Shown here one piece after another: positions 24,456-34,570 of a stretch of 64,000 bases of DNA. The position numbers and the translations under genes were made by a program. How positions within the stretch are numbered: position 1 is the first letter of the stretch; the number at the start of each line of letters is the position of its first letter. The notes beneath the pieces were generated by a model that did not search any database, was not told where the DNA came from, and saw nothing but the letters and a program-made list of their open reading frames with translations. The stretch is from Paramicrobacterium fandaimingii (lineage in GTDB: Bacteria; Actinomycetota; Actinomycetes; Actinomycetales; Microbacteriaceae): assembly GCF_011751745.2 (NCBI RefSeq), contig NZ_CP061170.1, forward strand, positions 310,001 through 374,000, given 5' to 3'.

Positions 24456-25181
24456 ATGGATGGCGATTCCGATCTCACTCCACTGCCCGACGACTGGCAG
24501 TGCGCGCTCGTGGTCATGGCCCACCCCGACGACCCCGAATACGGTGTCGGGGCGGCCGTCGCAACCTGGACTTCCGCGGGAAAAGACGTGCGCTACGTTC
24601 TCGGCACGCGCGGCGAAGCGGGCATCGCAGGCATGCCGCCGGGCGAATCCGCGCGCGTCCGCGAAGAAGAACAGCGCCGCGCCATCGCCCACGTGGGCGT
24701 CAGTCAGCTCGAGTTTCTCGAACATCGTGACGGCACCGTCGAGTATGGGCCGATTCTGCGCCGCGATATCGCCGCCGCAATCCGGCAGCACCAGCCGGAG
24801 CTCGTCGTCACCATGAATTTTCATGAGACGTGGTTTCCCGGCGCGTGGAACAGCGCCGATCACCGTGCATTCGGTCTCGCTGTCATGGATGCCGTCTCGG
24901 ATGCTGCCAACGAATGGATCTTCCCCGATCTCGCAGACGACGGGTTCGCACCGTGGGCCGGCGTTCGTCACGTCGCCGTAAACAGTCCAACCGGCACTCA
25001 CATGGTCGAGGTGGCCGACGGAGTGGATGCCGCGATCGCGTCGCTCGCCGAGCACAAGCAGTACCTTGCGGCGCTCAGCGACGATCCGATTCTCGATCAA
25101 GCGACCCGCCAGGTTCTCGGCGTCACGGGCGGGCCGGATGCTGTCGAGCGGCACGTGCGCTTCGATCTCTACGATATGTAG
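24456..25181 (+). CDS. PIG-L family deacetylase
   Basis: A 241-residue LmbE/PIG-L-type zinc-dependent N-deacetylase. The metal/catalytic motif AHPDDPEY is at 22-29 and a second metal ligand is likely in NSADHRAFG. Actinobacterial members include MshB and Mca of mycothiol metabolism; this one lacks features I could use to assign either, so the substrate is open. ATG 24456 gives the usual short lead before the first strand (CALVVMAHPDD). Confidence 0.88.
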   Translation: MDGDSDLTPLPDDWQCALVVMAHPDDPEYGVGAAVATWTSAGKDVRYVLGTRGEAGIAGMPPGESARVREEEQRRAIAHVGVSQLEFLEHRDGTVEYGPILRRDIAAAIRQHQPELVVTMNFHETWFPGAWNSADHRAFGLAVMDAVSDAANEWIFPDLADDGFAPWAGVRHVAVNSPTGTHMVEVADGVDAAIASLAEHKQYLAALSDDPILDQATRQVLGVTGGPDAVERHVRFDLYDM

Positions 25182-25272
25182 CACAGCGTTTCTGCACAGG
25201 GGTGGCCGTGAGCCGCCGCGGCATGACAGTACGACCGCACATGTCAGAATGAGCGAGGCGGGAGCCCGATAC

Positions 25273-26304
<1,032 letters not shown>

Positions 26305-26384
26305 TCACCCAGCCTAGGGGCATGATCTGACCTGTGCCAGGGCGCACTGGCCGTGAGCAACGGTGGATCCCTCAGCAATAGTGG

Positions 26385-26430
26385 TTCAAATTGGAACTAT
26401 ATGGTACATTCTCATTAGTTCCAATTTGAA
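26385..26430. promoter_or_regulatory. Paired MarR operator with long inverted repeat
   Basis: TTCAAATTGGAACTA (26385-26399) and TAGTTCCAATTTGAA (26416-26430) are a perfect 15-base inverted repeat separated by 16 bases. Each arm also contains a near-palindrome (TTCAAATTGGAA and its complement), so the site looks like two dimer sites about 34 bp apart. A TATGGT/TACATT-like -10 element falls between them. It lies 33 bases before the reductase-like gene, whose operon includes a MarR. Confidence 0.85.
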
Positions 26431-26463
26431 TCAACTAGGCGCAAGGGCGCAGATCGGATCATC

Positions 26464-27072
26464 ATGAACATCACAATCCTCGGAACCGGCCACATGGGGC
26501 GTACCCTCGCAGCCGGTCTCCTTCGGTCGGGGCACTCAGTCGTGTTCGGCTCTCGTGCACCTGCCGAGGTCGAAGACCTGCCAGCCCCGGCGTACTCTCA
26601 CGCAGACGCCATTGCGCGCGGCGACATCGTCATCAGCGCGTTGGCCGCGGCGCACTCGCTGGATACTCTTACTCCGTTGGCGGGCGCAATCGGCGATCGG
26701 GTGCTGATTGACATCGGCAACGCCGTAGACGAGCGACTCGACCTGATCTACGCGGATTCGAGCTTGGGCGAACGCCTGCAGCGCGCACTTCCTCGCGCTC
26801 GCGTGGTGAAGACTCTCAACACGGTCGCCGGCCCGATCGGCGTCGACCCAACACTATTGACGGCACCGACAACCGTGTTTCTCTCTGGCGACGATGCGAG
26901 GGCGAAGGAGACTGTCTCGGGCATCCTTCGCGGCCTCGGCTGGACTGACGATCAGCAGATCGACCTCGGCGGCATTTCAACCGCGCGCGCCGTTGAGCAC
27001 TACTTCCTGCTCTTCGGCTCCCTCATGGGTGCTCTGCGAGGAGGCCAGTTCAACCTGTCGATCATCCGTTGA
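26464..27072 (+). CDS. NAD(P)-binding F420-reductase-like protein, second copy
   Basis: A 202-residue Rossmann protein of the same family as the 22776 gene: ITILGTGHMGRTLAAGLLRSG (GTGHMG), VLIDIGNAV, VVKTLNTVAG and a C-terminal FGSLMGALRGGQFNLSI resembling the paralogue's end. Likely an NADPH-linked oxidoreductase; F420 dependence is unproven. It is followed after 54 bases by a marR gene and preceded by a strong double operator, so it is probably induced under the stress sensed by that MarR. Confidence 0.85.
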   Translation: MNITILGTGHMGRTLAAGLLRSGHSVVFGSRAPAEVEDLPAPAYSHADAIARGDIVISALAAAHSLDTLTPLAGAIGDRVLIDIGNAVDERLDLIYADSSLGERLQRALPRARVVKTLNTVAGPIGVDPTLLTAPTTVFLSGDDARAKETVSGILRGLGWTDDQQIDLGGISTARAVEHYFLLFGSLMGALRGGQFNLSIIR

Positions 27073-27126
27073 CGGGATGCTCCTTTCGACGTCGAATAAT
27101 CTAGACGAGGACGAAAGGGGCTTCCC

Positions 27127-27561
27127 GTGGGTGATCAGACGATTAGTCGTGCGGAACTCTCGGCGTACTTCGCACTGCGCGCAGCCGGAGATCGACTTCA
27201 GCGCGCCGTCGCGACACAGCTTAAAGAGCACGACCTCACAGACGTTCAGTTCACTGTTCTTGCGCAGCTGCACGACGCTGGAGAGCTCCGCATGAGTGAT
27301 CTGGCCGATGTGATCGTTGCGTCGAAGAATGGACTCACCTACCAGGCGGCACAACTCGAGCGCCGCGGCCTCATTGCTCGTCGCAGCAGCGAATCAGATG
27401 CCCGCTCGGTGCTCATTCGGCTCGAACCCGCCGGCGCAGAGCTCCTCGCAGAGGTGTTCCCGGGGCACATCGCTCTCGTTCGCGAGCTTTTTCTCGACCG
27501 CCTCACAGCGAAAGAGATTGGCACAATCGCGAGTGGTCTCTCCAAGGTCGCGGCCGATTGA
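27127..27561 (+). CDS. MarR family transcriptional regulator
   Basis: A 144-residue winged-helix regulator. The DNA-binding core is at about 35-105 (TDVQFTVLAQLHDAGELRMSDLADVIVASKNGLTYQAAQLERRGLIARRSSESDARSVLIRL), with the wing in SESDARSVLI. GTG 27127 follows AAAGGGG at a normal distance. It very likely binds the paired operator at 26385-26430 and so controls itself and the reductase-like gene upstream. Confidence 0.9.
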   Translation: MGDQTISRAELSAYFALRAAGDRLQRAVATQLKEHDLTDVQFTVLAQLHDAGELRMSDLADVIVASKNGLTYQAAQLERRGLIARRSSESDARSVLIRLEPAGAELLAEVFPGHIALVRELFLDRLTAKEIGTIASGLSKVAAD

Positions 27562-27579
27562 TTGACCTGGGCGGTGTCG

Positions 27580-28440
27580 TCAGAAGCTGCCGCGCCACTC
27601 TCTGATCACCTGGACCGCCTCGTCGAAGTGCGATTCCAGAATGAAGTGACCGCCGTCGACGAGCTCGATGCGGGCGCCCGGTGCGTCGCGGCGGAACGCC
27701 TCGGCTCCCTCGGCCGCGAAGATCTCGTCGTTCTTCCCCCAGATGGCGAGAACGGGAACGCCAGACGAGCGCAACCATGCCTGAACATCGGCATACATCG
27801 GGCGGTTCGTCGCGTAGTCGCCGAACAGCGTCAGTTGGGCGCGATCGACTCCGGGGCGCTCCAGAAGCGCAATGTCGTGCTCCCAGGCATCCGGGTCAAT
27901 TGTCGACGTGTCTGGCACACCGTGCGTGTACTGCCACTCGACGGCCTCTCGCCCGAGTGCCGGGCGCAACGCCGCCTCATTCTCGGCCGAGCGGTGAGCG
28001 GCGTACGCCCAGATGGGGGCCCAGAATTCCGGAACGAAGCCTTCTTCGTACGCATTGCCGTTCTGCGAGATCACTCCCTCAACCGAGTCGGGGTTGGCGA
28101 GAGCGAGACGCCAGCCAACCGGTGCGCCGTAGTCGTGCACGTACATCGTGTAGCGCGAGACCCCGAGGTGCGTCAGCAGCTTCTGCGTGACATCGGCGAG
28201 GGCGTCGAACGAATACTCGAAATCGTCGACGCTGGGTGCAGACGAGCGCCCGAACCCGATGTGGTCCGGCGCGATCACGCGGTAGCGATCGGCAAGCGCG
28301 GGAATGAGGTGCCGAAACATGTGCGAGCTTGTGGGGTACCCGTGCAGCAGCAGAAGCACAGGCGCATCGTGCGGCCCCGCCTCACGGTAGAACACATCAA
28401 GAGCATCGATGGATGCTGTGCGGTGGTGGACTGTCGCCAT
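27580..28440 (-). CDS. Alpha/beta hydrolase, epoxide hydrolase/haloalkane dehalogenase type
   Basis: A 286-residue alpha/beta-hydrolase with HGYPTSSHMF (33-42), an Asp nucleophile in VHDYGAPVGW (Asp103) rather than Ser, GQNGNAYEEG-like cap start (SQNGNAYEEGF), and a C-terminal catalytic His in DGGHFILE. The Asp nucleophile puts it with epoxide hydrolases and dehalogenases; the substrate is unknown. Its promoter contains TAAAC-CTT-GTTTA (28452-28464). It is divergent from the CGNR gene. Confidence 0.87.
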   Translation of the reverse strand: MATVHHRTASIDALDVFYREAGPHDAPVLLLLHGYPTSSHMFRHLIPALADRYRVIAPDHIGFGRSSAPSVDDFEYSFDALADVTQKLLTHLGVSRYTMYVHDYGAPVGWRLALANPDSVEGVISQNGNAYEEGFVPEFWAPIWAYAAHRSAENEAALRPALGREAVEWQYTHGVPDTSTIDPDAWEHDIALLERPGVDRAQLTLFGDYATNRPMYADVQAWLRSSGVPVLAIWGKNDEIFAAEGAEAFRRDAPGARIELVDGGHFILESHFDEAVQVIREWRGSF

Positions 28441-28451
28441 GACTAACTCCT

Positions 28452-28464
28452 TAAACCTTGTTTA
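28452..28464. promoter_or_regulatory. Inverted repeat in the hydrolase/CGNR divergent promoter
   Basis: TAAAC-CTT-GTTTA is a perfect 5-base inverted repeat, 11 bases upstream of the hydrolase start and in the 74-base gap shared with the CGNR-type gene. It is a plausible operator for a regulator acting on both genes; the CGNR protein itself is a candidate. Evidence is positional. Confidence 0.4.
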
Positions 28465-28514
28465 CTGGTTAGCGACACCGTAGCATGGCATTGAGACGGG
28501 GAGAAAGGCTGCGC

Positions 28515-29012
28515 ATGGTTGACGATGAAGACCTGTTAGTGGCGTTGCTGAACAGCGCGCCGGTCGTTGACGGGGTGGTGTCTGAGGCTCTGCGCGGGCG
28601 ACAGGGGGCGGAGTTCGTCGCGCGCTTCGGCGGTGCCGGGTCGACAGACGAGCTGGGTAACTTGCGGCGCATGCGTGCTGCGCTGCACGACACGATCCGA
28701 GCGAATGCCGATGTCTCGCACCAACTCGCCGAGCTGGTGAGCGCGGCAGCTATGGTGCCCGATGTCTCGCCAGACGGCATTCACTGGACGCTGCGAGTGC
28801 CGCCCGATGAAGAGCTCGCCGTGCGCGCGGCGCTTTCGTGGTCGCGTGTGATGAGCGAGCTGCCCGGTCGCCTGCGCCCCTGCGCGAACACGGAGTGCAA
28901 TCTGTTTCTCGTCGACCACAGCCGCCCCGGAACCGCGCGCTGGTGCTCTATGGCGACGTGCGGAAACCGCATGAAGGCGCGCAGCCACGCCAAGCGGCAG
29001 CGCTCGGCATAG
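28515..29012 (+). CDS. CGNR zinc finger domain protein (probable regulator)
   Basis: A 165-residue protein with an N-terminal ABATE-like helical region and a C-terminal CGNR treble-clef zinc finger (CANTECNLFLVDHSRPGTARWC, then the CGNR-motif segment CSMATCGNRMKARSHAKR). This family is thought to bind DNA and to sense small stress molecules. I chose ATG 28515 because GAGAAAGG lies 6 bases upstream. It is divergent from the Asp-nucleophile hydrolase, so it may regulate it. Confidence 0.88.
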   Translation: MVDDEDLLVALLNSAPVVDGVVSEALRGRQGAEFVARFGGAGSTDELGNLRRMRAALHDTIRANADVSHQLAELVSAAAMVPDVSPDGIHWTLRVPPDEELAVRAALSWSRVMSELPGRLRPCANTECNLFLVDHSRPGTARWCSMATCGNRMKARSHAKRQRSA

Positions 29013-29050
29013 CGGCTCATCTGTCGATTCGACGTCGACGAAAGTTCGCT

Positions 29051-29126
29051 CAGTGTATACACTGAAGAGATAACTTTGGGATGAATAGCCTCTTTGTGCG
29101 AAGCAATCCCAAGGAATGTATACATT
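29051..29126. promoter_or_regulatory. Two GntR operators upstream of the prp operon
   Basis: CAGTGTATACACTG (29051-29064, perfect 14-base palindrome) and AATGTATACATT (29115-29126, perfect 12-base palindrome) share the core TGTATACA. Their centres are 63 bp apart, about six helical turns, which would suit repression by looping. They lie upstream of the gntR gene that opens the methylcitrate operon. Confidence 0.85.
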
Positions 29127-29146
29127 GAACGTTGCCGGGAGGTGTC

Positions 29147-29803
29147 ATGCGCGCGAGCGACAGAGCATACGAGACGTTGCGCGAAGAGATTCTCGACGGC
29201 ACGCTTCCGGCCGGAACGACGCTCACCGAGGTGGAGCAGTCAACGCGGCTCGGCTACTCGCGCACGCCGGTGCGGGAAGCCCTCGGCCGGCTGACCGCCG
29301 ACGGACTCGTCGCGGCAGCATCCGCCCGTGCCCTCGTCGTCACAGACGTGGCTGACGACGACATCACCGCGCTCTACGAACTGCGAGAGGCACTCGAGGT
29401 CAGCGCGGCGCGCCTCGCCGCCGAACGCCGCGACTCCCGGGTCTTCGCGCGGCTGCACGAGCAGTTCGCGCACGCGGCCGAGCTCGTCGACGGCGGGGAA
29501 CACGAACTGCAGCGCTACTACGACCTCGTGACCGAGCTGGATGCCGCGATCGACGCTGCCGTGGGCAACAGCTACCTCGCACAGGCGCTGCGCAGTGTGC
29601 GACTGCACTCAGCGCGCGTGCGCCGCAGCGCGCAGCGGAACCCCGAGCGTCTGCGCCGCGCCGCATCGGAGCATCTCTTGATCTGCCAGGCGATCCGCGA
29701 CGGCGACGCCGCGCTCGCCGGTCACGCGACTCACGTGCACCTCAGTCTCAGCCGCACAGGCGCGCTTGCCGCCTCGACGAACGCGGTGCCCGCGGCATCC
29801 TGA
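29147..29803 (+). CDS. GntR family regulator of the methylcitrate operon
   Basis: A 218-residue FadR-type regulator. The winged helix occupies about 5-70 ([20 protein letters not shown], then [18 protein letters not shown]) and an FCD domain about 80-205 ([34 protein letters not shown]). The start at 29147 has GGGAGG upstream. It is first in the operon with prpD, prpB and prpC, and two TGTATACA palindromes lie before it, so it is probably an autoregulated repressor responding to a methylcitrate-cycle intermediate. Confidence 0.92.
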   Translation: MRASDRAYETLREEILDGTLPAGTTLTEVEQSTRLGYSRTPVREALGRLTADGLVAAASARALVVTDVADDDITALYELREALEVSAARLAAERRDSRVFARLHEQFAHAAELVDGGEHELQRYYDLVTELDAAIDAAVGNSYLAQALRSVRLHSARVRRSAQRNPERLRRAASEHLLICQAIRDGDAALAGHATHVHLSLSRTGALAASTNAVPAAS

Positions 29804-29816
29804 TGAAAGGGAACCC

Positions 29817-31340
29817 ATGAAGACCCACAACCTGCGCACGCACAGAAGTGACGAGAACCTCGAGCGCACAGAGCAGCTCGCCTGGGCGATCGCCGAGGTG
29901 GCCGCCGACGACGTCGAGGTGGCAGACGACGTGACCGAGATGGTGATCAACCGTGTGATCGACAACGCGGCAGTCGCCGCGGCGTCCGTCACGCGTGCAC
30001 CGGTCGCTGCGGCTCGCTCGCAGGCGCTGACGCATCCGGTGTCGGTGAACGGCGATGGTGCGACGGTGTTCGGGCGGGAACCCTCCCGTCGTGTCAGCCC
30101 GGAGTGGGCGACGTGGGCAAACGGCGTTGCCGTGCGCGAACTGGACTACCACGACACGTTTCTCTCTGCCGAGTACTCGCACCCTGGGGACAACATTCCC
30201 GCGATGATCGCCGTCGGTCAGCACGTGGGCAGCACGGGGCGCGACCTCGTGCGCGGCATCGCCACCGGCTACGAGGTGCAGATTGATCTGGTGAAGGCGA
30301 TCAGTCTGCACAAGCACAAGATCGACCATGTCGCTCACCTGGGCCCGTCTGTCGCCGCGGGTCTGGGCACGATGCTGCGTCTTGATCGTGAGGTGATCTT
30401 TCAGGCGATCGGCCAGGCTCTGCACACGACGACGGCAACGCGGCAGTCGCGCAAGGGGCAGATCTCAACGTGGAAGGCGCACGCTCCCGCCTTCGCCGGG
30501 AAGATGGCCGTTGAAGCCGTCGACCGGGCAATGCGCGGGCAGACGTCGCCCGAACCGATCTGGGAGGGCGAAGACGGCGTGATCGCGTGGCTGCTTGACG
30601 GACCAGACGGGCGCTACGAGGTGTCTCTGCCAGAACGCGGCGAGGCCAAGCGGGCGATTCTCGACAGCTATACAAAGGAGCACTCGGCGGAGTACCAGGC
30701 GCAGGCGTGGATTGACTTGGCGCGCAAGCTGCACACCGACCATCCGGAGCTGCTTGCTCCCGGTGCCATCGCGAGCGTCGTCATCCATACGTCGCACCAC
30801 ACGCACGTCGTGATCGGCTCGGGCGCGAATGATCCGCAGAAGTACGACCCGAGTGCCTCGCGCGAGACCCTCGACCACTCGATTCCGTACATTTTCACCG
30901 TCGCGCTGCAAGACGGCGAGTGGCACCACGTGCGTTCCTACGCTCCCGAGCGCGCGAGTCGCCCCGACACCGTTGAGCTGTGGAAGCGTGTCACGACGCA
31001 GGAAGACCCGGAATGGACGCGCCGCTACCATTCGCTCGACCCGCAGGAGAAGGCGTTCGGCGGCCGCGTCGAGATCACGCTCGCCGATGGCACGACCATC
31101 ACGGACGAGATCGCCGTCGCCGACGCGCACCCCCTCGGCGCGCGGCCGTTCGCTCGCATCAATTACATCGAGAAGTTCCGCACCCTGGCCGAGCCGGTCG
31201 TCGAGCAGGGCGAGATCGATCGCTTTCTCGATGTGGTGCAGCGCCTTCCCGAACTCGAGCCCCACGAGCTCGCCGGGTTGACGTTCACCGTCGAGCCCGG
31301 CGTTCTCGCCTCGGTTCCGACAACGAAGGGACTGTTCTGA
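29817..31340 (+). CDS. prpD: 2-methylcitrate dehydratase (MmgE/PrpD family)
   Basis: A 507-residue MmgE/PrpD-fold enzyme that dehydrates 2-methylcitrate to 2-methyl-cis-aconitate in propionyl-CoA breakdown. Characteristic segments include [28 protein letters not shown] (about 103-130, active-site loop), [14 protein letters not shown], and [24 protein letters not shown]. The start at 29817 follows AAAGGGA. It lies 13 bases after gntR and overlaps prpB by one base (TGATG). Confidence 0.95.
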   Translation: MKTHNLRTHRSDENLERTEQLAWAIAEVAADDVEVADDVTEMVINRVIDNAAVAAASVTRAPVAAARSQALTHPVSVNGDGATVFGREPSRRVSPEWATWANGVAVRELDYHDTFLSAEYSHPGDNIPAMIAVGQHVGSTGRDLVRGIATGYEVQIDLVKAISLHKHKIDHVAHLGPSVAAGLGTMLRLDREVIFQAIGQALHTTTATRQSRKGQISTWKAHAPAFAGKMAVEAVDRAMRGQTSPEPIWEGEDGVIAWLLDGPDGRYEVSLPERGEAKRAILDSYTKEHSAEYQAQAWIDLARKLHTDHPELLAPGAIASVVIHTSHHTHVVIGSGANDPQKYDPSASRETLDHSIPYIFTVALQDGEWHHVRSYAPERASRPDTVELWKRVTTQEDPEWTRRYHSLDPQEKAFGGRVEITLADGTTITDEIAVADAHPLGARPFARINYIEKFRTLAEPVVEQGEIDRFLDVVQRLPELEPHELAGLTFTVEPGVLASVPTTKGLF

Positions 31341-32239
31341 TGCTCTATTCACAGACGGATGCCGCGGCAAAGCGCGCCGCGTTTCGCGAACGCCTTGCCA
31401 CGGGGGAGCTGCTGCGCTTTCCCGGCGCATTCAACCCACTGAGCGCCCGACTCATCGAGCGCAAGGGTTTCGACGGCGTCTACATCTCCGGCGCTGTGCT
31501 GAGCGCCGACCTCGGCCTGCCCGATATCGGTCTCACGACGCTCACCGAGGTGGCGACGCGCGCGGGGCAGATCGCGCGCATGACCGAGCTGCCCGCGATC
31601 GTCGACGCAGACACCGGCTTCGGCGAGCCGATGAACGTCGCGCGCACGATTCAGGAGCTTGAGAACGCCGGGCTGGCGGGAACGCACATTGAAGATCAGG
31701 TGAACCCCAAGCGCTGCGGGCACCTCGACGGCAAGCAGGTCGTCGACGAGCAGACGGCCCTGAAGCGCATCCGCGCCGCCGTCGATGCCCGCCGCGATCC
31801 GAACTTTCTCATCATGGCGCGCACAGACATTCGCGCCGTTGACGGGCTCGACGCGGCGAAAGACCGAGCGAAGAAACTGGTGGATGCCGGGGCAGACGCG
31901 ATCTTCCCCGAGGCGATGCGTTCGCTCGAGGAGTTCGAGGCGGTGCGCAGCGCCGTCGACGTTCCGGTGCTCGCGAACATGACAGAGTTCGGTAAGAGCG
32001 AGCTGTTCACGAGTGAGCAGCTGGCGAGCGTCGGGGTCAACATCGTGATCTGGCCCGTTTCTCTGTTGCGCATGGCCATGGGTGCAGCATCCCGTGCCTT
32101 GGATACCCTGAATGACGAGGGCTCACTCACCTCGCAGCTCGACGCCATGCAGCACCGCGCCGACCTCTACGATCTCATTGACTACGAGTCGTACAACCAC
32201 TTCGACAGCACGGTGTTCAACTTCACTGTCGAGAAATAG
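31340..32239 (+). CDS. prpB: Methylisocitrate lyase
   Basis: A 299-residue TIM-barrel lyase of the isocitrate lyase superfamily that splits 2-methylisocitrate to pyruvate and succinate. Seen: FPGAFNPLSARLIERKGF, the metal-binding DADTGFGEP, the catalytic-loop motif KRCGHLDGK (about 123-131), and IARTDIRA-like MARTDIRA. The ATG overlaps the prpD stop (TGATG), so translation is coupled. Full length for the family. Confidence 0.95.
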   Translation: MLYSQTDAAAKRAAFRERLATGELLRFPGAFNPLSARLIERKGFDGVYISGAVLSADLGLPDIGLTTLTEVATRAGQIARMTELPAIVDADTGFGEPMNVARTIQELENAGLAGTHIEDQVNPKRCGHLDGKQVVDEQTALKRIRAAVDARRDPNFLIMARTDIRAVDGLDAAKDRAKKLVDAGADAIFPEAMRSLEEFEAVRSAVDVPVLANMTEFGKSELFTSEQLASVGVNIVIWPVSLLRMAMGAASRALDTLNDEGSLTSQLDAMQHRADLYDLIDYESYNHFDSTVFNFTVEK

Positions 32240-32303
32240 CAGTCGCACAGCAGCGCACTCTCGACGTAGAGTGCACTCGTCACACCTGACGCAAAGGAGC
32301 ATG

Positions 32304-33416
32304 ATGACCGACACCGACATCAAGAAGGGCCTCGCCGGGGTCGTCGCGGACTACACCGCGATCTCGAAGGTGAACCCCGAGACGAACTCGCTGCTCTACC
32401 GCGGTTACCCCGTGCAAGAGCTCACCGAGTCGTGCAGCTTCGAGCAGGTGGCGTATCTGCTCTGGAACGGCGAGCTGCCGAGCGACGACGAGCGCGCTGA
32501 GTTCGAAAAGCGTGAGCGCGGTCAGCGAGCGCTTGCGAGCAACGTCAAGCAGGCGATCGACCTGCTGCCGACCACGTGCCACCCCATGGACGTCATTCGC
32601 ACAGCGGTGAGCGTCATCGGCGCCAACGACGAGACGGCCGAAGATAATTCGGCAGAAGCAAATCAGCGTAAAGCGCAGCGTCTCTATGCGCAGCTGCCCG
32701 CGATCGTCGCGTATGACCAGCGCCGGCGTCGCGGCGAGAACCTCATCGAGCCCCGCGACGACCTCGGGTACTCGGCGAACTTCCTCTGGATGACGTTCGG
32801 TGAGAAACCAGACGAGGTCGTCGAGCACGCCTTCACCGTCTCGATGATCCTCTACGCAGAGCACTCGTTCAACGCGTCGACGTTCACGGCACGCGTTGTC
32901 ACGTCGACCCTCGCCGATCTGTATTCGGCCGTCACCGCTGCCGTGGGTGCACTGAAGGGCGCGCTGCATGGCGGCGCGAACGAGGCCGTCATGGAGGCGC
33001 TCGAGGAGATCAAGACGGCGGATGCTGCCGAGCAGTGGCTCGATGACGCGCTCGCCGAAAAGCGCAAGATCATGGGCTTCGGTCATCGGGTGTACAAGAA
33101 CGGCGACTCGCGGGTGCCGAGCATGAAGAAGGCACTCGACTCCCTCGCCGAACATTACGACCGGCACGACATGGTTGACCTGTATGAGGCACTCGAGACG
33201 GCGATGGGCGACCGCAAGAACATCAAGCCCAACCTCGACTACCCCTCGGGTCCGGCATACAACCTGATGGGCTTCGACACGCAGACCTTCACACCGCTGT
33301 TTGTTGCGGCGCGCGTCGTCGGCTGGACGGCGCACATCGCTGAGCAGCTGGCGAACAACTCGCTCATTCGGCCGCTCTCCGAGTACAACGGCCCCGACGA
33401 GCGCCACGTCGAGTAA
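32304..33416 (+). CDS. prpC: 2-methylcitrate synthase
   Basis: A 370-residue citrate-synthase-family enzyme condensing propionyl-CoA with oxaloacetate. Landmarks are SLLYRGYPVQELTE (N-terminus), EHSFNASTFTARV with a catalytic His, GALKGALHGGANEAVM with the second active-site His, and the HRVY segment GFGHRVYKNGDSR. ATG 32304 is preferred to 32301 because AGGAG is then 4 bases away rather than 1. It ends the prp operon after a 64-base gap. Plain citrate synthase activity cannot be excluded, but context favours methylcitrate. Confidence 0.94.
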   Translation: MTDTDIKKGLAGVVADYTAISKVNPETNSLLYRGYPVQELTESCSFEQVAYLLWNGELPSDDERAEFEKRERGQRALASNVKQAIDLLPTTCHPMDVIRTAVSVIGANDETAEDNSAEANQRKAQRLYAQLPAIVAYDQRRRRGENLIEPRDDLGYSANFLWMTFGEKPDEVVEHAFTVSMILYAEHSFNASTFTARVVTSTLADLYSAVTAAVGALKGALHGGANEAVMEALEEIKTADAAEQWLDDALAEKRKIMGFGHRVYKNGDSRVPSMKKALDSLAEHYDRHDMVDLYEALETAMGDRKNIKPNLDYPSGPAYNLMGFDTQTFTPLFVAARVVGWTAHIAEQLANNSLIRPLSEYNGPDERHVE

Positions 33417-33449
33417 CGGCCAGCTCCAGGAGCAGCTGTCAGTTCGTAG

Positions 33450-33800
33450 CTAATCTGCCGGCTTGTACAGCGCGAACGGTGTGCCCTGATCGTCGGTGCA
33501 CTCGATCCAGCGACCGTGGGCTGATGCATCGCCCCCTGGTTCCTCCGCCGTTCCGCCCAGAGCCCGGATCCGTTCGATCGCGGCATCCACGTCGTCGGGC
33601 TGGAACGCGAGCAGGTTGGGTGAGCGAGCTCCGGATTCTCCACGCGGCCCGATGCCGCCCATGGGATCAGACCCGAGTACGTGGTAACCGCCCGCGCTTC
33701 CCGGCTCACTGAACGTCCAGTCGAAAACGTCGCCATAGAACGCGACGGCCTTCTCCAGGTCGACGACATTCAGCACCCAATACGAGAGTTGTGACGCCAT
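33450..33800 (-). CDS. VOC superfamily (glyoxalase-like) protein
   Basis: A 116-residue vicinal-oxygen-chelate protein of beta-alpha-beta-beta-beta repeats: SYWVLNVVDLEKAVAFYGDVFDW at the N-terminus and WIECTDDQGTPFALYKP at the C-terminus, with AFQPDDVDAAIERIRALGG between. Single VOC units of this kind often act as antibiotic-binding or small isomerase-like proteins; substrate unknown. It lies directly downstream of an 18-base palindrome and a same-strand tetR, its likely regulator. Confidence 0.88.
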   Translation of the reverse strand: MASQLSYWVLNVVDLEKAVAFYGDVFDWTFSEPGSAGGYHVLGSDPMGGIGPRGESGARSPNLLAFQPDDVDAAIERIRALGGTAEEPGGDASAHGRWIECTDDQGTPFALYKPAD

Positions 33801-33813
33801 GATTCACCTCCGT

Positions 33814-33831
33814 TTGTGTATGCATACACAA
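33814..33831. promoter_or_regulatory. TetR operator upstream of the VOC gene
   Basis: TTGTGTATGCATACACAA is a perfect 18-base palindrome in the 52-base gap between the tetR gene and the VOC gene, 14 bases ahead of the VOC start. Probable operator for the adjacent TetR. Confidence 0.8.
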
Positions 33832-33852
33832 TATTGTTGTGAACCGGGATCG

Positions 33853-34527
33853 TCAATAGTCCCGTGAGCTATTGATCAGGCCGCGGACGAGGGCGTCGAG
33901 ACCTGCGCGGTAATCGATGGACTGACGTGCATCGATCCAATGGGAAGCGGCCCCGTGAAGAAGAGGATGCTGCTCGGCCGAGGCCTGGACCAATGCGGCG
34001 TCCTGCACAAGCTCCCTATGCGCGACGGCGCGAGTCTCATCGGTGCGCTTCCCGATCACAAGAGTGCCGATCGTGTAGCGCCACACCGTGAGATAAGCGT
34101 CGGCCGCCCTCTCGACGTCGAGCCCGAGCTCGACGAACTTCTCCATGATCCGCTCGAGCACGTCGCGAATAGTCGGAGCCGTGAAGTCGCCGCGCGAGAT
34201 GACTTCGACAACCCACGGTCGTGCGGCAAGCTCGAGATACAGCCATTCGAAAATGTCGCATACCTGCGTCTGCGCGTCACCGGCCGGTGCAGGCATGTCG
34301 AGTGTCGCTACCTCACGGTCGAGCACGGCGACGATCAGCTCGTCGCGATTGCGCACATGCCGGTATAGCGCCATCGTCGATACCCCGAGGTCGGTGGCGA
34401 TCGCTTTCATTGTGAGCGCTGCGTCTCCACCCTCGCGCAGACGTGTGGCGGCAGCATCCACAATTTCGTCTCGTGTGATGCGCGCGGGGCGTCCTCGCGG
34501 TCGCGGAGCAGAACTGCTGTCGGTCAC
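33853..34527 (-). CDS. TetR family regulator (TetR-class C-terminal domain)
   Basis: A 224-residue regulator with a basic RGRPARITRDEIV lead, HTH at about 18-62 (LTMKAIATDLGVSTMALYRHVRNRDELI), and a C-terminal domain like that of tetracycline-repressor-type proteins (WLYLELAARPWVVEVISRG, AYLTVWRYTIGTLVIGK). It is upstream of and co-directional with the VOC gene, with a palindromic operator between. The ligand is unknown. Confidence 0.9.
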   Translation of the reverse strand: MTDSSSAPRPRGRPARITRDEIVDAAATRLREGGDAALTMKAIATDLGVSTMALYRHVRNRDELIVAVLDREVATLDMPAPAGDAQTQVCDIFEWLYLELAARPWVVEVISRGDFTAPTIRDVLERIMEKFVELGLDVERAADAYLTVWRYTIGTLVIGKRTDETRAVAHRELVQDAALVQASAEQHPLLHGAASHWIDARQSIDYRAGLDALVRGLINSSRDY

Positions 34528-34570
34528 CCCTCAAGTGTTTCATCATTGCCCGGCTCTATCGGGCGAGCCA

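Noticed and set aside
30465..31430. A 321-codon minus-strand open frame over prpD
   Set aside because: Antisense shadow; prpD and prpB are intact with clear family motifs and coupled starts.
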